64,000 nt of DNA from Tubiluchus corallicola (Eukaryota; Priapulida; Priapulimorpha; Priapulimorphida; Tubiluchidae), in NCBI GenBank assembly GCA_030141605.1, contig JAQGDQ010000505.1, forward strand, positions 96,615 to 160,614, in the 5' to 3' direction. Both the position numbers and the translations under genes were made by a program. Positions 25,901-56,367 of this stretch are shown in pieces. Under the pieces are notes generated by a model that did no database searches, had not been told where the DNA came from, and worked only from the letters and a program-made list of their open reading frames with translations. How positions within the stretch are numbered: position 1 is the first letter of the stretch; each line of letters begins with the position of its first letter.

Positions 25901-28458
25901 ATTCATTTAAAATTGAAATGCCACTTACTGCGACACACTTGTACTGTACAACAGCTACATACTAGCAAACTATTAACAGCTGAGCTGGAATACTGCCTAC
26001 CTGCACTCAATTTGAAATACTGTATATTAGAGTATTTCAGCATTAGCAAGTCAGCAGCGATTATATCTTTTTCTTTATCAATTGCAAGCGCATAGCAGAT
26101 CAAACCAATTTTGCTGATGTGGTGACCTAGGAAACTTTCCGAAAACAAACTGTAATTTTTTACGAAAAGGCTAATTATCCAAATGAAATGGTTTATTAAC
26201 ATTTAAAGAGCTTTCAGGCCACTAACAATGATACCAACAAACAGATTAAGTTTAACGAGACACAAAAACCACAATAAATTCTTATAACCCTTACACTGTA
26301 ACTGATTCATTGATAAAGTGTGTAATACAAGTAATTAAGAAGTCTGGAAAAGAAGGCAGTGCAGTGGCAAAACACTAACTTTTGTGACTCATAGCTCTTG
26401 TGAAGTGCACCATTGGTTGTTTTTATTTGCAAATATAAATGATTACAATTTATTCGCTACCACTGAATCTTAACAACTGGGTACCCGGGTACCCGAAGGG
26501 TATGAGAACAACGGTACCAGAGTCTGATTTATTGCTACCCATGTAAACACTAGTAATATTGCAATGACTGACATTAGAAAGGCATTCATAAAACAGGGTT
26601 GAAAAGACTCATAGCATAAAATCACATATATTTTTAATATTGATAATAAAAAAGTTGCAAATTAGCTAATTCAAAATTTTATATCAACTGATTTCTATTT
26701 GAAGTGCTCTGTCTTGCAATTCTTAAACAAACGGACAACATTTTTCCATTCTAAGTTCAGCTCAATTACATTTGTTTCTGTCAAAATAATGAATAATCTT
26801 CTCTGCTACAAATGTGTGACATGAAAACTTTTTAAACTGTGTAAATTTTTACATTTGGCTTCAATCAAAGCATTACTTTGTAACAGCAACTTTTTGACAT
26901 TTTTGGATGATAGGTACAACAGATATATTTAAAAGTTTAAGCTGTTTTTCAAAAAGAACAATGTGATGTTTTACTGTGACTATATATAATTCTTAATACG
27001 ATATAGAAATTATATTTACCTAAATTCATCTGCTGCTTTTTCTGGATCTAATTTGGTAAAAATAAAATGCATCACAACGTCAAAAGCCTTCTTGTTAGGA
27101 ACAGAAAACATCCCACTGCAACAGTAATGACCTTTTGATTTTTGTTTATTACTGGTATGTTGTTTGCATCATAAGGCACCAGAAAAGCGAAATTTTCAAT
27201 TTGCTGGGTCACAGTAGTAGCTAGCCATTTCACGAGATTATATGCAAAAACATAATTAGCCTACTTTACACTATTATAATAAACTTTCAACTGCTTTGGT
27301 TGCTAGCAGCAAGCCCGCACTTACAGCTCTGTTTGTTACATATCTTACAGCACCCTCTACAGTTGCAGATTGTATTACTTCAGAAATTTCACATCATTTT
27401 TATCAGCGGACAGACAAACAAGTGTTAAATAACAAAAATAACACAGATTATCACGATACGGATGCACTTTGATGATATGCATATCGTAATAAAAGATATC
27501 ATGATGCATTGATGTATCATGATATCATATGCATTGATGTATCATGATATCATATGCATTGATGTTACTTACAAACTTACGATTACATATATACTGAAAA
27601 CTAGCTCATAACTAGTTTGGTTTAAAGTTAGGATTTTTAATGATATGTCTGCGTGCATAGCAAAAATGCCTATAAGTCGGCAATTAAACTTTTCTAGTTA
27701 TTCACATATCTTGAATTTCCATTTCATGAGGATCATTTTGATACTAAGCTCATCACTCTATGTTATTTCTAAGCTGAAATAATCCACGTTGAAGGCGAGG
27801 TGCAGGCTATGCACTGAAAAACACAATCTTGAGAAAAATTGGTGTTAAAGTGAGCCATTGTTTTTCGCCGCGTCTCTACAAAACACTTAGCAACCGTACG
27901 AAAGTGTGGTTGCTAAGAACTTTGCAAGAGCACATTTAAGTAGTTTAAATCCAGTAGATGACTCACCCTGATGAAGATTTGGGCTTATCAACGGAAAAAA
28001 ACCAAAGCAAAATGAGTGCTTCCACGAGCTACTATCGTAGTTTGAAAATACAAGTTTTTTGCAATTACAGTTACACACAGAGAAATAGGCACAGGGTTAT
28101 AAAATTGAATTTTTAGTATATTTTTGACATTTTCTTGATAATTTGATGCTAGAATATAAAAGCACAATATATTTAGCATTTGTTTTTATAAAAAACAAAA
28201 AATTAACATTAGACCAAAATTTTGGTGCATTCTACTTTGAAATATCATAATGTAGTTTTAACTATGCCGACTTATGGATGGTTTTGGTTTGGAAGCACAC
28301 ATATATTGTTGTAGTTTATCAGATTATTAAAGTTACCTATGAAATGCTGTCCGATGCACAGCTTGAGCTTCAGTAGGTTGGAATCCCAGCAGCAGTAGAT
28401 TTGTGAAAAATGCTTGCTCTGCACTGTCTGACTGTGGAACTGGCACAGTACTGGTCAT
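1919..28458 (-). CDS. HAUS6: HAUS augmin-like complex subunit 6 (spliced, about 22 exons)
   Basis: Augmin subunit; the family docks gamma-tubulin complexes on spindle microtubules for branching nucleation. Exons in transcript order: 28458-28337, 27115-27020, 25687-25606, 25418-25289, 24837-24677, one near 24444-24330, 24114-24010, 22699-22615, 21726-21553, 19764-19659, 19514-19424, 18590-18373, 16796-16706, 16482-16386, 14880-14644, 12868-12751, 9723-9619, 9236-8598, 7425-7313, 6560-6293, 5156-5091, 2031-1919 (TGA stop). Phases agree at every junction except around the 24.4-kb exon. The N-terminal half matches HAUS6 block by block: the F..CWP...EFRK segment, LMSPHGWKIYDFLL, then coiled coil with DGTNVT.KVP and HGKLNPL. 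The C-terminal half is low-complexity and S/T-P rich, about 1,100 aa in total against about 955 in human. The start ATG at 28458 precedes a family-like N-terminus (LLLLGFQPTEAQAVHR); an upstream noncoding exon is possible. Confidence 0.9.
2716..3264 (-). mobile_element. hAT-type MITE, copy 1
   Basis: Terminal inverted repeats CAGTGGTGGCTCGTA at the left and, inverted, TAGTGGCGGCTCATGTATAGG at the right. The flanks repeat 8 bp with one mismatch (aatcatgc at 2708-2715, aatcatac at 3265-3272), as expected for hAT insertion. It is the reverse complement of the 47027-47553 element along most of its length. It has no coding capacity and lies in the last HAUS6 intron. Confidence 0.82.
4846..4925 (-). 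mobile_element. tRNA-like SINE fragment
   Basis: Minus strand contains gtaggtcctttgttcaaatc with a perfect GTTCAAATC B box; upstream ggattcgtaccaagagcac resembles an anticodon arm region. Adjacent ctctccttcccatc matches the pyrimidine-rich body near 45090. Last HAUS6 intron. Confidence 0.4.
10190..10670 (-). pseudogene. Non-LTR retrotransposon ORF2 C-terminal relic
   Basis: Minus-strand pieces in changing frames read LNVRLRLFNTYVTSMFMYN and SETWGLMIVQEKQIGTFHR (10520-10650), then RLRWLGHLLRLPSEVPARI (about 10357-10435). This is the typical post-polymerase end of LINE ORF2 proteins. Frameshifts and stops mark it as dead. It lies in a HAUS6 intron, in the same orientation as the host gene. Confidence 0.75.
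11220..11990. repeat. Degenerate tandem repeat, period about 235-257 bp, three units
   Basis: Anchors of the form agttgtcacccatcatctaa occur at 11247, 11504 and 11738, each followed at similar distances by a cctttata..aca..ttgcaattg block and by cctggatc..ccctcc. Divergence is high. It lies in the HAUS6 intron between exons 12751-12868 and 9619-9723. Confidence 0.7.
13031..13649. mobile_element. Tigger-like MITE, second copy in HAUS6 intron
   Basis: Starts CAGTAGGCACTGC and ends GCGGCACCTACTG, inverted to each other over 13 bp. Near the left end the motif ttaatagactcaa / ttaattgactcaa occurs four to five times. Homologous to 35701-36391 in the same orientation. The flanking TA is not intact here. 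Confidence 0.75.
15745..16333 (+). repeat. 600-bp interspersed repeat, copy A (HAUS6 intron)
   Basis: Shares many blocks in order with 27654-28276: the tttctagttat..cacatatc block, gaatttccatttc, tgaggatcattttgata, gcttccacgagctactat, atataaaag, and a terminus ctatgccgccttaa. Probably a MITE; its ends are less clear than in copy B. Adjacent to the HAUS6 exon at 16386-16482. Confidence 0.8.
17529..18128. repeat. 25-bp minisatellite, 24 units without indels
   Basis: Unit catggatgatgaatgtgagc followed by aaggg or aagga. The 24 units stay in perfect 25-bp register; variants include gtggacaag at units 1, 10 and 17, gacgaatg at units 9 and 20, and decay in the last units. It lies in the HAUS6 intron between exons 18373-18590 and 16706-16796. 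Because 25 is not a multiple of 3 and the unit lacks stop codons on the minus strand, all three minus frames are open for 190-240 codons; these ORFs are not genes. Confidence 0.97.
21110..21400. repeat. Degenerate cluster of a taccaaatttt-type motif
   Basis: About a dozen diverged copies of a 14-18-nt motif, e.g. gtaccaaaatttctagg, ggtaccaactaaatttttcc, gtaccaaaatgtcctc. HAUS6 intron next to exon 21553-21726. Confidence 0.6.
22822..23200 (-). pseudogene. LINE 3-prime end: C-terminal coding relic, UTR and (ATT)n tail
   Basis: Minus strand: YSAPLMWNKHQFTYGSRSQH ending in EAFNL and a stop at about 23055, similar to the SAP.LWN C-terminus of CR1/jockey-type elements, then a 200-bp UTR ending aataaattattattattaat at 22822-22850. 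It may extend right to about 23880, where no intact frame remains. In a HAUS6 intron. Confidence 0.6.
25775..26552. mobile_element. hAT-type MITE (778 bp) with perfect 8-bp TSD
   Basis: In the intron between HAUS6 exons 2 and 3. Left end TAGTGTTTCCATCAGGTA, right end (inverted) TAGTGTTTACATGGGTA. Flanked by identical gtaatatt at 25767-25774 and 26553-26560. Contains gggtacccgggtaccc near the right end, a palindromic subterminal block. No transposase ORF. Confidence 0.85.
27506..27565. repeat. Short 25-bp tandem repeat with palindromic core
   Basis: Unit gcattgatgtatcatgatat followed by catat, about 2.4 copies starting at 27506, 27531 and 27556. The core atgatatcat is self-complementary. In HAUS6 intron 1. 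Confidence 0.85.
27654..28276 (+). repeat. 600-bp interspersed repeat, copy B (HAUS6 intron 1)
   Basis: Same family and orientation as 15745-16333. Here inverted ends can be seen: ATAAGTCGGCAATTAAAC from about 27672 and, inverted from the right end, ATAAGTCGGCATAGTTAAAAC. This suggests a DNA-transposon MITE with about 11 bp of conserved terminal sequence. Confidence 0.8.
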
Positions 28459-28977
28459 GCTAATCAGATAAAAATCTAAAACTAATGCACACCAAATGTG
28501 AAAATTTAGAGCTTACTTTTAGTACATAATCATCTATAATTCTGAAATTATAAGCTTTTTCACTGTTTTACATACAACTACACTTTACATGCATTGGCAT
28601 TGTAATAACAGATTTGTACTTAGCATAAGAACTTAGGTAAATAAATTCCTTCTCCTACAATTTCAGCAATTTCTTTACATTTAATGCAATCTACCCCTAA
28701 TCTTTGTCAACAATTACTTCAGTGGTGGAAATTTATTATAATATAAGAATGCTTTGTCATCTATATGTTCGTCATTATCTAGCAAGGCAATATGTACAAT
28801 GCTCTATAATGAACATGACGCAGGGACAATAAACAATAAGAAAAATTATAACATAAATCCAACTTATAAATCGTGCTGCAGTCAAGGAACTAAGCAACAT
28901 ATAACTTACATCTCGGTTCTAAGGGAAAATTATAAAATACAGACTAAACCAAAACACAACTTGCTAGTTCGGCATTC

Positions 28978-29125
28978 ATCATCATCATACGCCCGTCACG
29001 TCTATTGTAGACATTGGGCAGGCAAAATTCTAAAACAAAAGAAATCTGCCTTCAGACAGGTAAACGCAGCAGTAATCCAGCAAAAAAAACTAGACACTGC
29101 TAAGCCAGTGGCTTGTCAGATTCGC
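28978..29125 (-). repeat. LINE/SINE-tail-like repeat, copy 1
   Basis: Shares gtctattgtagacattgggc, cagcagtaatccagcaaaa and ctagacactgcta with 35279-35433. On the minus strand it ends in (ATG)n, so it looks like the 3-prime end of a retroelement. Lies upstream of HAUS6, between it and RPS6. Confidence 0.6.
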
Positions 29126-30260
29126 AGATTTCGCGCTATTTTGATGGTAAGCGTCTGTCATCTAGCGACGAAGAAGAGAGTTAAATAAATTAAAAAGATG
29201 CCAAAGATGACGTACATCATGTTATGTATACAATTAACTATTGCAACCATGGGCAAAAAGCTATTAGATTCCGCCTGATCAGTGATCATCGAAGGTAATC
29301 AAAACGTTCATTTTTTCACGTTTGTCATGCAGTAGTAATAACTGCCTATCTAAATAAAAAACTCCTCAGTATCAGGCAGTTGCCAGGGGAGGGGCACGAG
29401 CATAAGGGATCCATATTATTCTATGTTAAGACTATGTATGTTGTTTCTTGCTGTCAATAAAAAACTATACTAAACTATTATTATTTGTTATTGTGTGACA
29501 ATCTCCGTCTATGTGGTTTGCCAGATGACCATCATTTATAATTTATGTTGAAATTTTTGTTTGTCAAAGCTCGGATTTTTCGTCAAGACTGATATATTGT
29601 TCAAATGTTTGTGTTGATTACAGCATGTTTCTTAACTTTTAACGACTTTATTTGGAAATATCAATACAATAAATATCATGTTTAATTTTGTTGTTGTGTA
29701 GGTAGGGCTTCAGCTTAGTGCACTGCTTTGCCGGGGTCCTATAATGCTGTTAAGATGGGCCTACTCATATACCGATAAAAAACAACTGCACAGCAAATCA
29801 TGCATTCTACAACAAACAATGTGTTATAAGTTTGTTACCATACGTTTCCAAGCGAGCAAAATCAAAAATTCGGAAAGCCTGAATAAGATGAATAAAAGAT
29901 GGTGGCCTACGACAAACTGCAATTTTCTGGTCAATGGTCAATTTGCACAATCTAGGAGTTGCTTTTTTTGAACAATTCTTTATCAAGTGCAGCTAAATAT
30001 GCTATAGACAAAACGAACGAATAAAGCGTGTCATCCACTTAAACAACATACAAAAGCGTAATTATACTATTACAAAATAAGCGTGTTCCAAAAGTTCGGC
30101 AATGGAGCTGCACTGGCAAAGAACCAAACTGACGTAAGTAATCTCCAAATAAAAAATCTGAGCTGCCCATTAATGCTCTATAAATAATAATAATTCGAAT
30201 TAATAGCTCAATGAAAAGTAAATACAAAGAAGAAAGTCACAAAGGTTCTTGTCTAAATAC

Positions 30261-30266
30261 TTTATT
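30261..30266 (-). terminator. Polyadenylation signal of RPS6
   Basis: AATAAA on the minus strand, 28 nt after the TGA stop, giving the very short 3-prime UTR usual for ribosomal protein mRNAs. Confidence 0.75.
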
Positions 30267-30293
30267 TTAACATTATCACTTGTACAGAAATTT

Positions 30294-37005
<6,712 letters not shown>

Positions 37006-38113
37006 ATTGGCAAGCTCTTTTAGAGCACCGAAGCTTATGGAGGAAAGAACGATCACGCGATTTTATGCGAGATTTTCGGTACTGTATATTTTGGTAAACA
37101 AAGTCACGTTGCAAATCTGATAACATGCATGTGCCATACGTTTGTTGACTTTGCTCTAATTTTGATAATAATGTAATTTCGTTTTTATCTTAGCGACCTG
37201 TGTATTTTTATAAAGTTTGGCGTCACAATTTATTGATTTTAATTGTTGGTTACAATAGACGTAACTGTGCTTTTCTGTATTCACATTCCGTTTATTCAGT
37301 TGCCCTGTTGACACGTACTGTAGTTGCAGAAGCGTTTGTTGGTGGAATCAATCATGGTCAAAGATAAAAGTTTAACAGGCAGCTCTTAGACGCTAAAGAT
37401 AATCGTAAACTTAACCTTTTGTCCACCATGGGCGCCTTATCTTATAGGACTGTTTTTCAAGTCAAACAGTGCTCCTGTGATTAATAAAAATTAATGTGAT
37501 TGTGCGGAAGCTCAACCACATGCATAGCGCTAATAAAAAAGAAAATTTCCTTGCTGACGTTGAATAAAGTCCCTCGTTTCAGTGAAGCAAGAATGAGTTA
37601 TTATCCTGCCATGTTTATAATTCAATTATTGAAGAATTCTATCATTTAATCTGCAATGAAAATAATTTTTACATTCGAATAAATATGAATGGTAAAAAAA
37701 TCATTTATTAGCTAAGACTTGCACCCTCTTCTTTTCCACGCCAGTTGTAGGAATTGTCATTTGCTTATCACGGTGGACATTTGTGATTTTAATAATATGA
37801 TAATTCATCAAAATTATTTAAACATGTACTTTCATTAATAGAAACTGGTGAGAATCATAAAATTAAATCATTTAAATATTTTTCATTATAATTTATTTCA
37901 ATATTTATGCAGAGTGAAATTTTTCAACTTTTTTTATCAAATTCAAAAAAGCATGTTACTTTCTTTTTGTAGGTTTCTCTTACGATAATCCCTAATATTG
38001 AAACGTCATATTTCTGGACTTTTTCTTAAATATTGTTTGATTTTAAAATATTAAGACTCTTTACTTTATGTGAACCTAATATTTTATTTTGTATTTCAGT
38101 TTTTTCTGACACT
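37006..38113. promoter_or_regulatory. Head-to-head intergenic region between RPS6 and allantoicase
   Basis: The 1.1-kb stretch between the RPS6 start codon (minus) and the first recognised allantoicase coding exon (plus). It must contain the RPS6 promoter near its left end and the allantoicase promoter plus at least one noncoding 5-prime exon, because the 38114 exon begins at a splice acceptor (tatttcag ending at 38099). I see no open reading frame or repeat of note in it. Confidence 0.6.
37039..37047 (-). promoter_or_regulatory. Candidate 5-prime TOP start of RPS6
   Basis: On the minus strand, CTTTCCTCC lies 34 nt before the RPS6 ATG. It is a C followed by a pure pyrimidine run, the layout of the TOP motif that places ribosomal protein mRNAs under growth (mTOR/LARP1) control. 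A cataaaa stretch at about 37062-37068 could be a weak TATA-like element. The transcription start itself is inferred. Confidence 0.5.
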
Positions 38114-51130
<13,017 letters not shown>

Positions 51131-51497
51131 TAGAACTTAAATATTTGTGATGTGATAGCTCTAGTAAAAAAAAGTTTGCAATTTTTTTATTGTAAGCAAT
51201 TAGTGAATCCATTGAGGAGTTGTCTGACAACCTAATCTATGAAAAATGCAGCAAATTTTTGGTACAATGGGAGGAAATGCTTCCTGCAAGGTTTATTGCC
51301 TGTGGCTGTGCTATGTTTGGTTGTAAGTTTAGATTTCCATGGATTGTTAGTTTTTATGGATTTGATGCTGAATTAGAAAACAATTCACTAATTGAAATGA
51401 AGCTCTCTAACGTCTAATATTTTTAAGCAAATCATTGTATCATAAACATGTTTGATTTCAATATTTGTTAACAAAACTTGAATGTATGCAAGTTCCG

Positions 51498-52595
51498 AAT
51501 ATTCTACTGAATTGGCTATCTGACTTCCTCTTTCAACGTCAGGTCAGTTACTTCCAAATGGGAGTTACTGGATGGGGAGATTCCCCAAGGTACTAAGACT
51601 GACCCGAGTCTGTTCATTACTATGATCAATGACATTCAGACAATATGTGATGATGTCAAGTATATCGATGACACGACTATATTTCACTTTGGCACCTCTA
51701 CTGACTGTCTCAAAATTCAAACCGCAGCTAATCAGACATTACAATGGGCAAATGCCAATAACTTAAATTTCAATACATCTCAATTCAACGAAATGATTGT
51801 GACTTTCCTTTCTAAGCTTCCCGATATTCCTCCAATTATCATCTCTAATTTGAAGGTAAAAAGAGTTGATTCGGTTAAACTTTTAGGTGTGCAAATAGCT
51901 AAAGATTTAACATGGAACATCCATGTCCATTCAATTTATGCTAAAGCCAGTAAAGGAATTTATCTTTTGTGATAAATGAAAAGAGCTGGGAAATCTCCTA
52001 ATGATTATATAATGATGTGATAAAAATGTTCTGCATCGTGATTAGGCCAGTTGTTGAATACGTTTCTCAGGCATGGCACTCATCTCTTTCCCAGAATTTA
52101 CCTGATTCGTTAGAAACAGTTCAAAAGTGCTCATTGAAAATAATTTATCCAAATGAAAACTACGCTAAGGCTCTAATTTTGGATAATCTTCAACATTTAT
52201 TTAACCGTCGTCAAAGTTGTTGTTATCCCAATTCGGTATTCTAATAATAAAATCCACACTCTATTGCCAGATGCCCTTACTCATAGATACAGCACTCGCT
52301 ACCATTTGAAATATCCCTTACATAAATGCAGAACAGAGATTCAAGTACAGTTTTATCTCATATGGCTTATTTAATTTTGACTCATTTAATTTTAATTTAT
52401 TTCAATCATGTATCTTGTAACAGTGTAATAATGCTTGTCGCTGTATGATCTACCTTGCTTATTCTTTTTAAAAAATTTTGTATTTTGTAATTTTATGTTG
52501 TACTGTAATTCCACCTTTTGGTTGTAATGATGATAAATAAACTTATTAAACTTGTTATTATTATTATTATTAGTAGTAGTAGTATTATTAAACTT
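51498..52595 (+). pseudogene. Truncated non-LTR retrotransposon (reverse-transcriptase part) with (TTA)n tail
   Basis: Fragments in at least two frames: LLNWLSDFLFQRQ, EIPQGTKTDPSLFITMIND, the polymerase box KYIDDTTIF (Y-x-D-D), a long segment to HVHSIYAKASKGIYLL, a stop near 51970, then IRPVVEYVSQAWHSSLSQ. The 3-prime end shows gataaataaacttattaaac followed by ttattattattattag. The 5-prime part is missing. Just downstream of allantoicase, same strand. A CR1-like clade is my best guess. Confidence 0.82.
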
Positions 52596-54524
52596 ATTAA
52601 GAACAAATTTTAGGATTCACTTGCCTGTGATGTACTGCATTAACATTTTCATAGTTTTCAAGTTTTGGATTTTGTAATAAAAGGCTACAAAAAAGCATCG
52701 GTGATTCATTGGTGCTTGCACCTGGTTATTAGTAGAGGAACAATCCTAATATGATTGACTTCATAATCATAATTATTCACCTTAATGAGCTCTAGCACTG
52801 TGCAAAGTTTGATGCCTTTGAATCAAACTATTTTTTTCACCATTCTTGTAGACTAAAGACCCATTCATTGTGGACAAAAAGTGGCCATATTTTTAACGTC
52901 ATAATTAGACCCTTTCTAGTGTGAAATTTCGGGCTGTGATTCTGTGGGACCAAGTACTACAAGAAAACACCATAAAACGTTTTCTCGCTTGGGGGGGGGG
53001 GGTAAGTCAGCAAATTAACTCTACTACTAACATTGTGGGTAAATTTGAAAATTAGCTGCAAGTGCATAGACCTTATCAAATTTGCAGTCATAGTGACCTA
53101 GCAAAAGGTCAAAGATAGGCCAAATTATATATATATATACATTCATATGTATGTATGTATGTATATTTATTCAGGGTGACAAGACGAATAATTTGATAAC
53201 CATTTTATTAGGATTTGTGCTTTTTTGAAATTTGTCTCCCCCTACATAAATTGCTGACATTTTGAAGAAGGCAGCCCAGGCTAGATTTTTTAGTGCTTCT
53301 CGGGTAATTCTAAACAGCCTTCAAATGTTTGTTCTAGCAGAAGTGTTACGGAACATTAAGACTGTTCCTCTACTATATTGTGTAAGCCAATACTGCCTGG
53401 ACACCATCTAGTGTATACTGTATGTAAAACAGTGCCTGAAAACAGGTGTAATACATACTAAAAATATCAGTAAACTTAATCATAGGCAGTAAACTTTTAT
53501 ACACTGCCGAATCTTGTCTTTAACGTATTAATTATAGCATGCATTATACCTTGATTATAAACAATGATTATCATAAATTATTATGGGTTTGGTGCAAGAA
53601 ATCGAACAATAAAATGAACAGTTAGTATAGTACTGTTACTACAGTAGTCGAACAGTATAATTTTGCAATTAGTGAAAATCCGAAATAAAGACAGATTTAA
53701 AAGCATGCTTGTGCAAGAGGTTTCTAAACTCATCTTTAATAACTGGTTTTCTTAAAATTGATGTCCTTGGAAAATTAAGATTTCTTAATTATTTTATTAG
53801 AGTAGGTGAACGACTTAAGTTAAGAATGGTAGACTGTTTTTAAAGTGGTACTAAAAATTATGAAGGAAAAATGTACGGGGGAGAATGAAGGTTTGCTTAA
53901 TGAATAGAGAATTCATCCACTGAGCCACTCGTGCGCATTGCAATCTGTTCATTGTCATAGCAGGGATAGAATTCAGTCTTCAATAAAAACACGATTAATT
54001 GTCCTATTGATCGTTCTGATGTATGTGCAGTGGCATTTAATTTGTGATGGATACTTGTCTACATCAATGGTGTTACAATGTGGTACTTCAATTTTCCCGA
54101 ATTGCAAAAAAGCTGACCCTTAGAACATGAAAATTATCATGGCAAATGGAATTGATTACTGGTAGCAATTGGTAATTATGTCACTTGAACTCTGCTACTA
54201 GTCATTTTCTTCTCTTTGCCCGTTTAATTATTATTACAAATGTAACATTGCAGTCATTTACAAATATGTACCTTGTCACAAATTAAATATTTTGTTATTA
54301 AATAAAACACAAAATGAACGGTCTGTATCAAAACGTAATTTATTTTTCGATACAATTCAATTTATTAATAGACTTCAATACAACTGGTAGTTTTTAAATA
54401 TTACATGTGCAGTAAATTCTTACCAAGACTGTTTTTTTAAAAAAACGGTCTTTATACTAACTTTCATGCTGGTAATTTGATGAAGTTTTTTTAACTGTGA
54501 GGTTTAAGGCAAAACCATACCCAA

Positions 54525-55118
54525 TGTTAAACTGTAGGTCAAAACAACCTATTCTTTAAAATATTGAAAGGAAACATACTATTTCTTAAAGAATGACTTA
54601 TGTGAAATAATTATTACCACACAAACATAATTTCGCATTCCGGCCACTAGTTCTTCGCTGTTACATGCATTGCGCCATTCGCTAGTTAGACATTTCGCCA
54701 TGCACTAGTGTCTGCATTTCGGAAAGCATTGCCCAAAAAACAGGTGCTGTGCCTCTCAGTTCAGATGTGTTAGTTTGTGAAGAAATGCACATGTTCGACA
54801 GCTCGTGTGAGTACAATAATAAATTTGAAAGTTGATTATTTTTCTTAAAACTTGCCTAGTTTTAGTACAACACACTGAATCTCTATGTACTTCAATTTTC
54901 GCTTTCGCAAACACGTGCAATATGCTCATGGAATATTTTTGCTGTTGAAAATTATGTTAGTTTGTGATGTCATCAATAGTTGGGCTTGCTGTTAAGTTCT
55001 TAATCTATTATTTAATTATCAGTAACGCTTTTGCAGTATTAAAGGTGTTAAAATGCATACTTTCTATCGGACTTGAAAATCGGCAAGTATATGAAAAATC
55101 ATCCTGTCTTCTTTTAAA
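54525..55118 (+). repeat. 600-bp interspersed repeat, second family, copy 2 (intergenic)
   Basis: Same order of conserved blocks and same orientation as 42988-43600, with short indels between them. Its presence both in an intron and between genes shows a mobile family rather than a local duplication. Confidence 0.8.
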
Positions 55119-55564
55119 GCCCCATTGTCATTTTCTCAAACCTTGTTCAACTTAGTAGCTGTACTACTTGTCTTACTTGAATCATTCATATACTCAGGTG
55201 ATCAGTGCATGCAAAAGTGGCTTTTATACAGAATCCAGCACTCAATGATAGCATTACATTAATCCTCTTATTACATAAGCAACCACAAATTCACAATTTT
55301 GTGAATTGTGAGATGGGCAGGAAAGCACTGTGAACCTAATTCATCCTAAAGTCTTGATACGCTGCTGACTAGGCTGTGAGCAGTGTGCAGATGCAAGTTT
55401 TATAGCCATTTTACAAAAATTCAGAATAAATTCTGGAAGATTAAGTATGCAATTCACTCATCTTATTTCCAGACAGAGATACTATTGCTACCATTGCATC
55501 TAAGAACTGCTATGTGCTGATGACTGTTCAAACCGTTTGACATCTTAGAAGTTGTTCATTTAAT

Positions 55565-55686
55565 TTTTTGCATTTTATTCCTCACTGCACCAACTTGTAC
55601 ATGCAGGAAAATGTTAAAACTATAATTTTTTTGCATTTTGTTCCTCACTGCACCAACTTGTACATGCAGGAAAATGTTAAAACTAA
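55565..55686. repeat. 62-bp tandem duplication
   Basis: Two near-identical units containing cctcactgcaccaacttgta and catgcaggaaaatgttaaaa, immediately left of the MITE at 55691. Confidence 0.9.
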
Positions 55687-55690
55687 AATA

Positions 55691-55883
55691 CAGTCAAACA
55701 ACATTACATCGCCCACTTTGGGACACGGGAGGCCTTATAGCGAGTTTGGCATTATAATGAGTTGCATTAATACACGCATTTCTATGCAAATCTAGATATT
55801 TTCTTTATCCGAGAATTTTAGTATTAAGCAAGGCTGGCATTATGAAGGCGGAGAGTGGGAGGCATTATAACGAGGTTTGACTG
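55691..55883. mobile_element. Short Tigger-like MITE (193 bp)
   Basis: CAGTCAAACAACATTACATC at the left, inverted CAGTCAAACCTCGTTATAATG at the right, flanked by TA on each side (55689-55690, 55884-55885). Carries repeats of the motif cattataacgag / cttatagcgag / cattataatgag inside both ends. Intergenic, downstream of allantoicase. Confidence 0.8.
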
Positions 55884-56361
55884 TATTCATTTAAGATTTC
55901 GTCAACAATACAAATTCTTGAAGTCATTCGTTCAAAGTTCTATGAAACTTTTTTGAAATGCACAAACAAGCCGAACCCTTTACATTCTGAGCAAAAGCTA
56001 TTCTTTGTGACTGGTGGAACGGAACCAGTTCCTATGCAAGTGGTTAATGAGCCTAGAAAAATTTGCTGCGCAGACATATCTGAATCCCTCAGGCTCACTT
56101 CTCTGAATAATTAGAGGCCAAAGCCAATTCGTGCCCTAGGTGCTCAAGATTGAGTGCTTTAGATTTTACTAACTCGAAAAGTCAAACACAATTGCACTTA
56201 GTTAAACACAGCTCTCCAGGCCTAATTGTATTAGACTATCACTACTGCTGTGTAACATCGTTAAAATTGTTACCTACAGAATTTTTCAGTTTAAATTTTA
56301 CAGAATTCATTGTAGTTTAATTTTTTATGCAGAAGTTATTTACACATACGTTTGTAACAGT

Positions 56362-56367
56362 TTTATT
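56362..56367 (-). terminator. Polyadenylation signal of BUB3
   Basis: AATAAA on the minus strand about 100 nt past the BUB3 TGA stop. Confidence 0.65.

Larger units (their letters stand above)
28459..30293. other. HAUS6 promoter side / RPS6 downstream region
   Basis: 1.8 kb between the HAUS6 start codon and the RPS6 stop, both genes on the minus strand. It must contain the HAUS6 promoter. Apart from the 28978-29125 repeat and a possible LINE tail ending near 29490 (caataaaaaactatactaaactattattattt), no gene is seen; the longest open frame (28754-29188, plus) runs through the repeat and looks accidental. Confidence 0.5.

Noticed and set aside
28754-29188. 144-codon plus-strand ORF upstream of HAUS6
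   Set aside because: Runs through an interspersed repeat also present at 35.3 kb; no recognisable domain.
53905-53940. Possible tRNA/SINE head on the minus strand (tggctcagtgg A box)
   Set aside because: No B box follows within tRNA distance.
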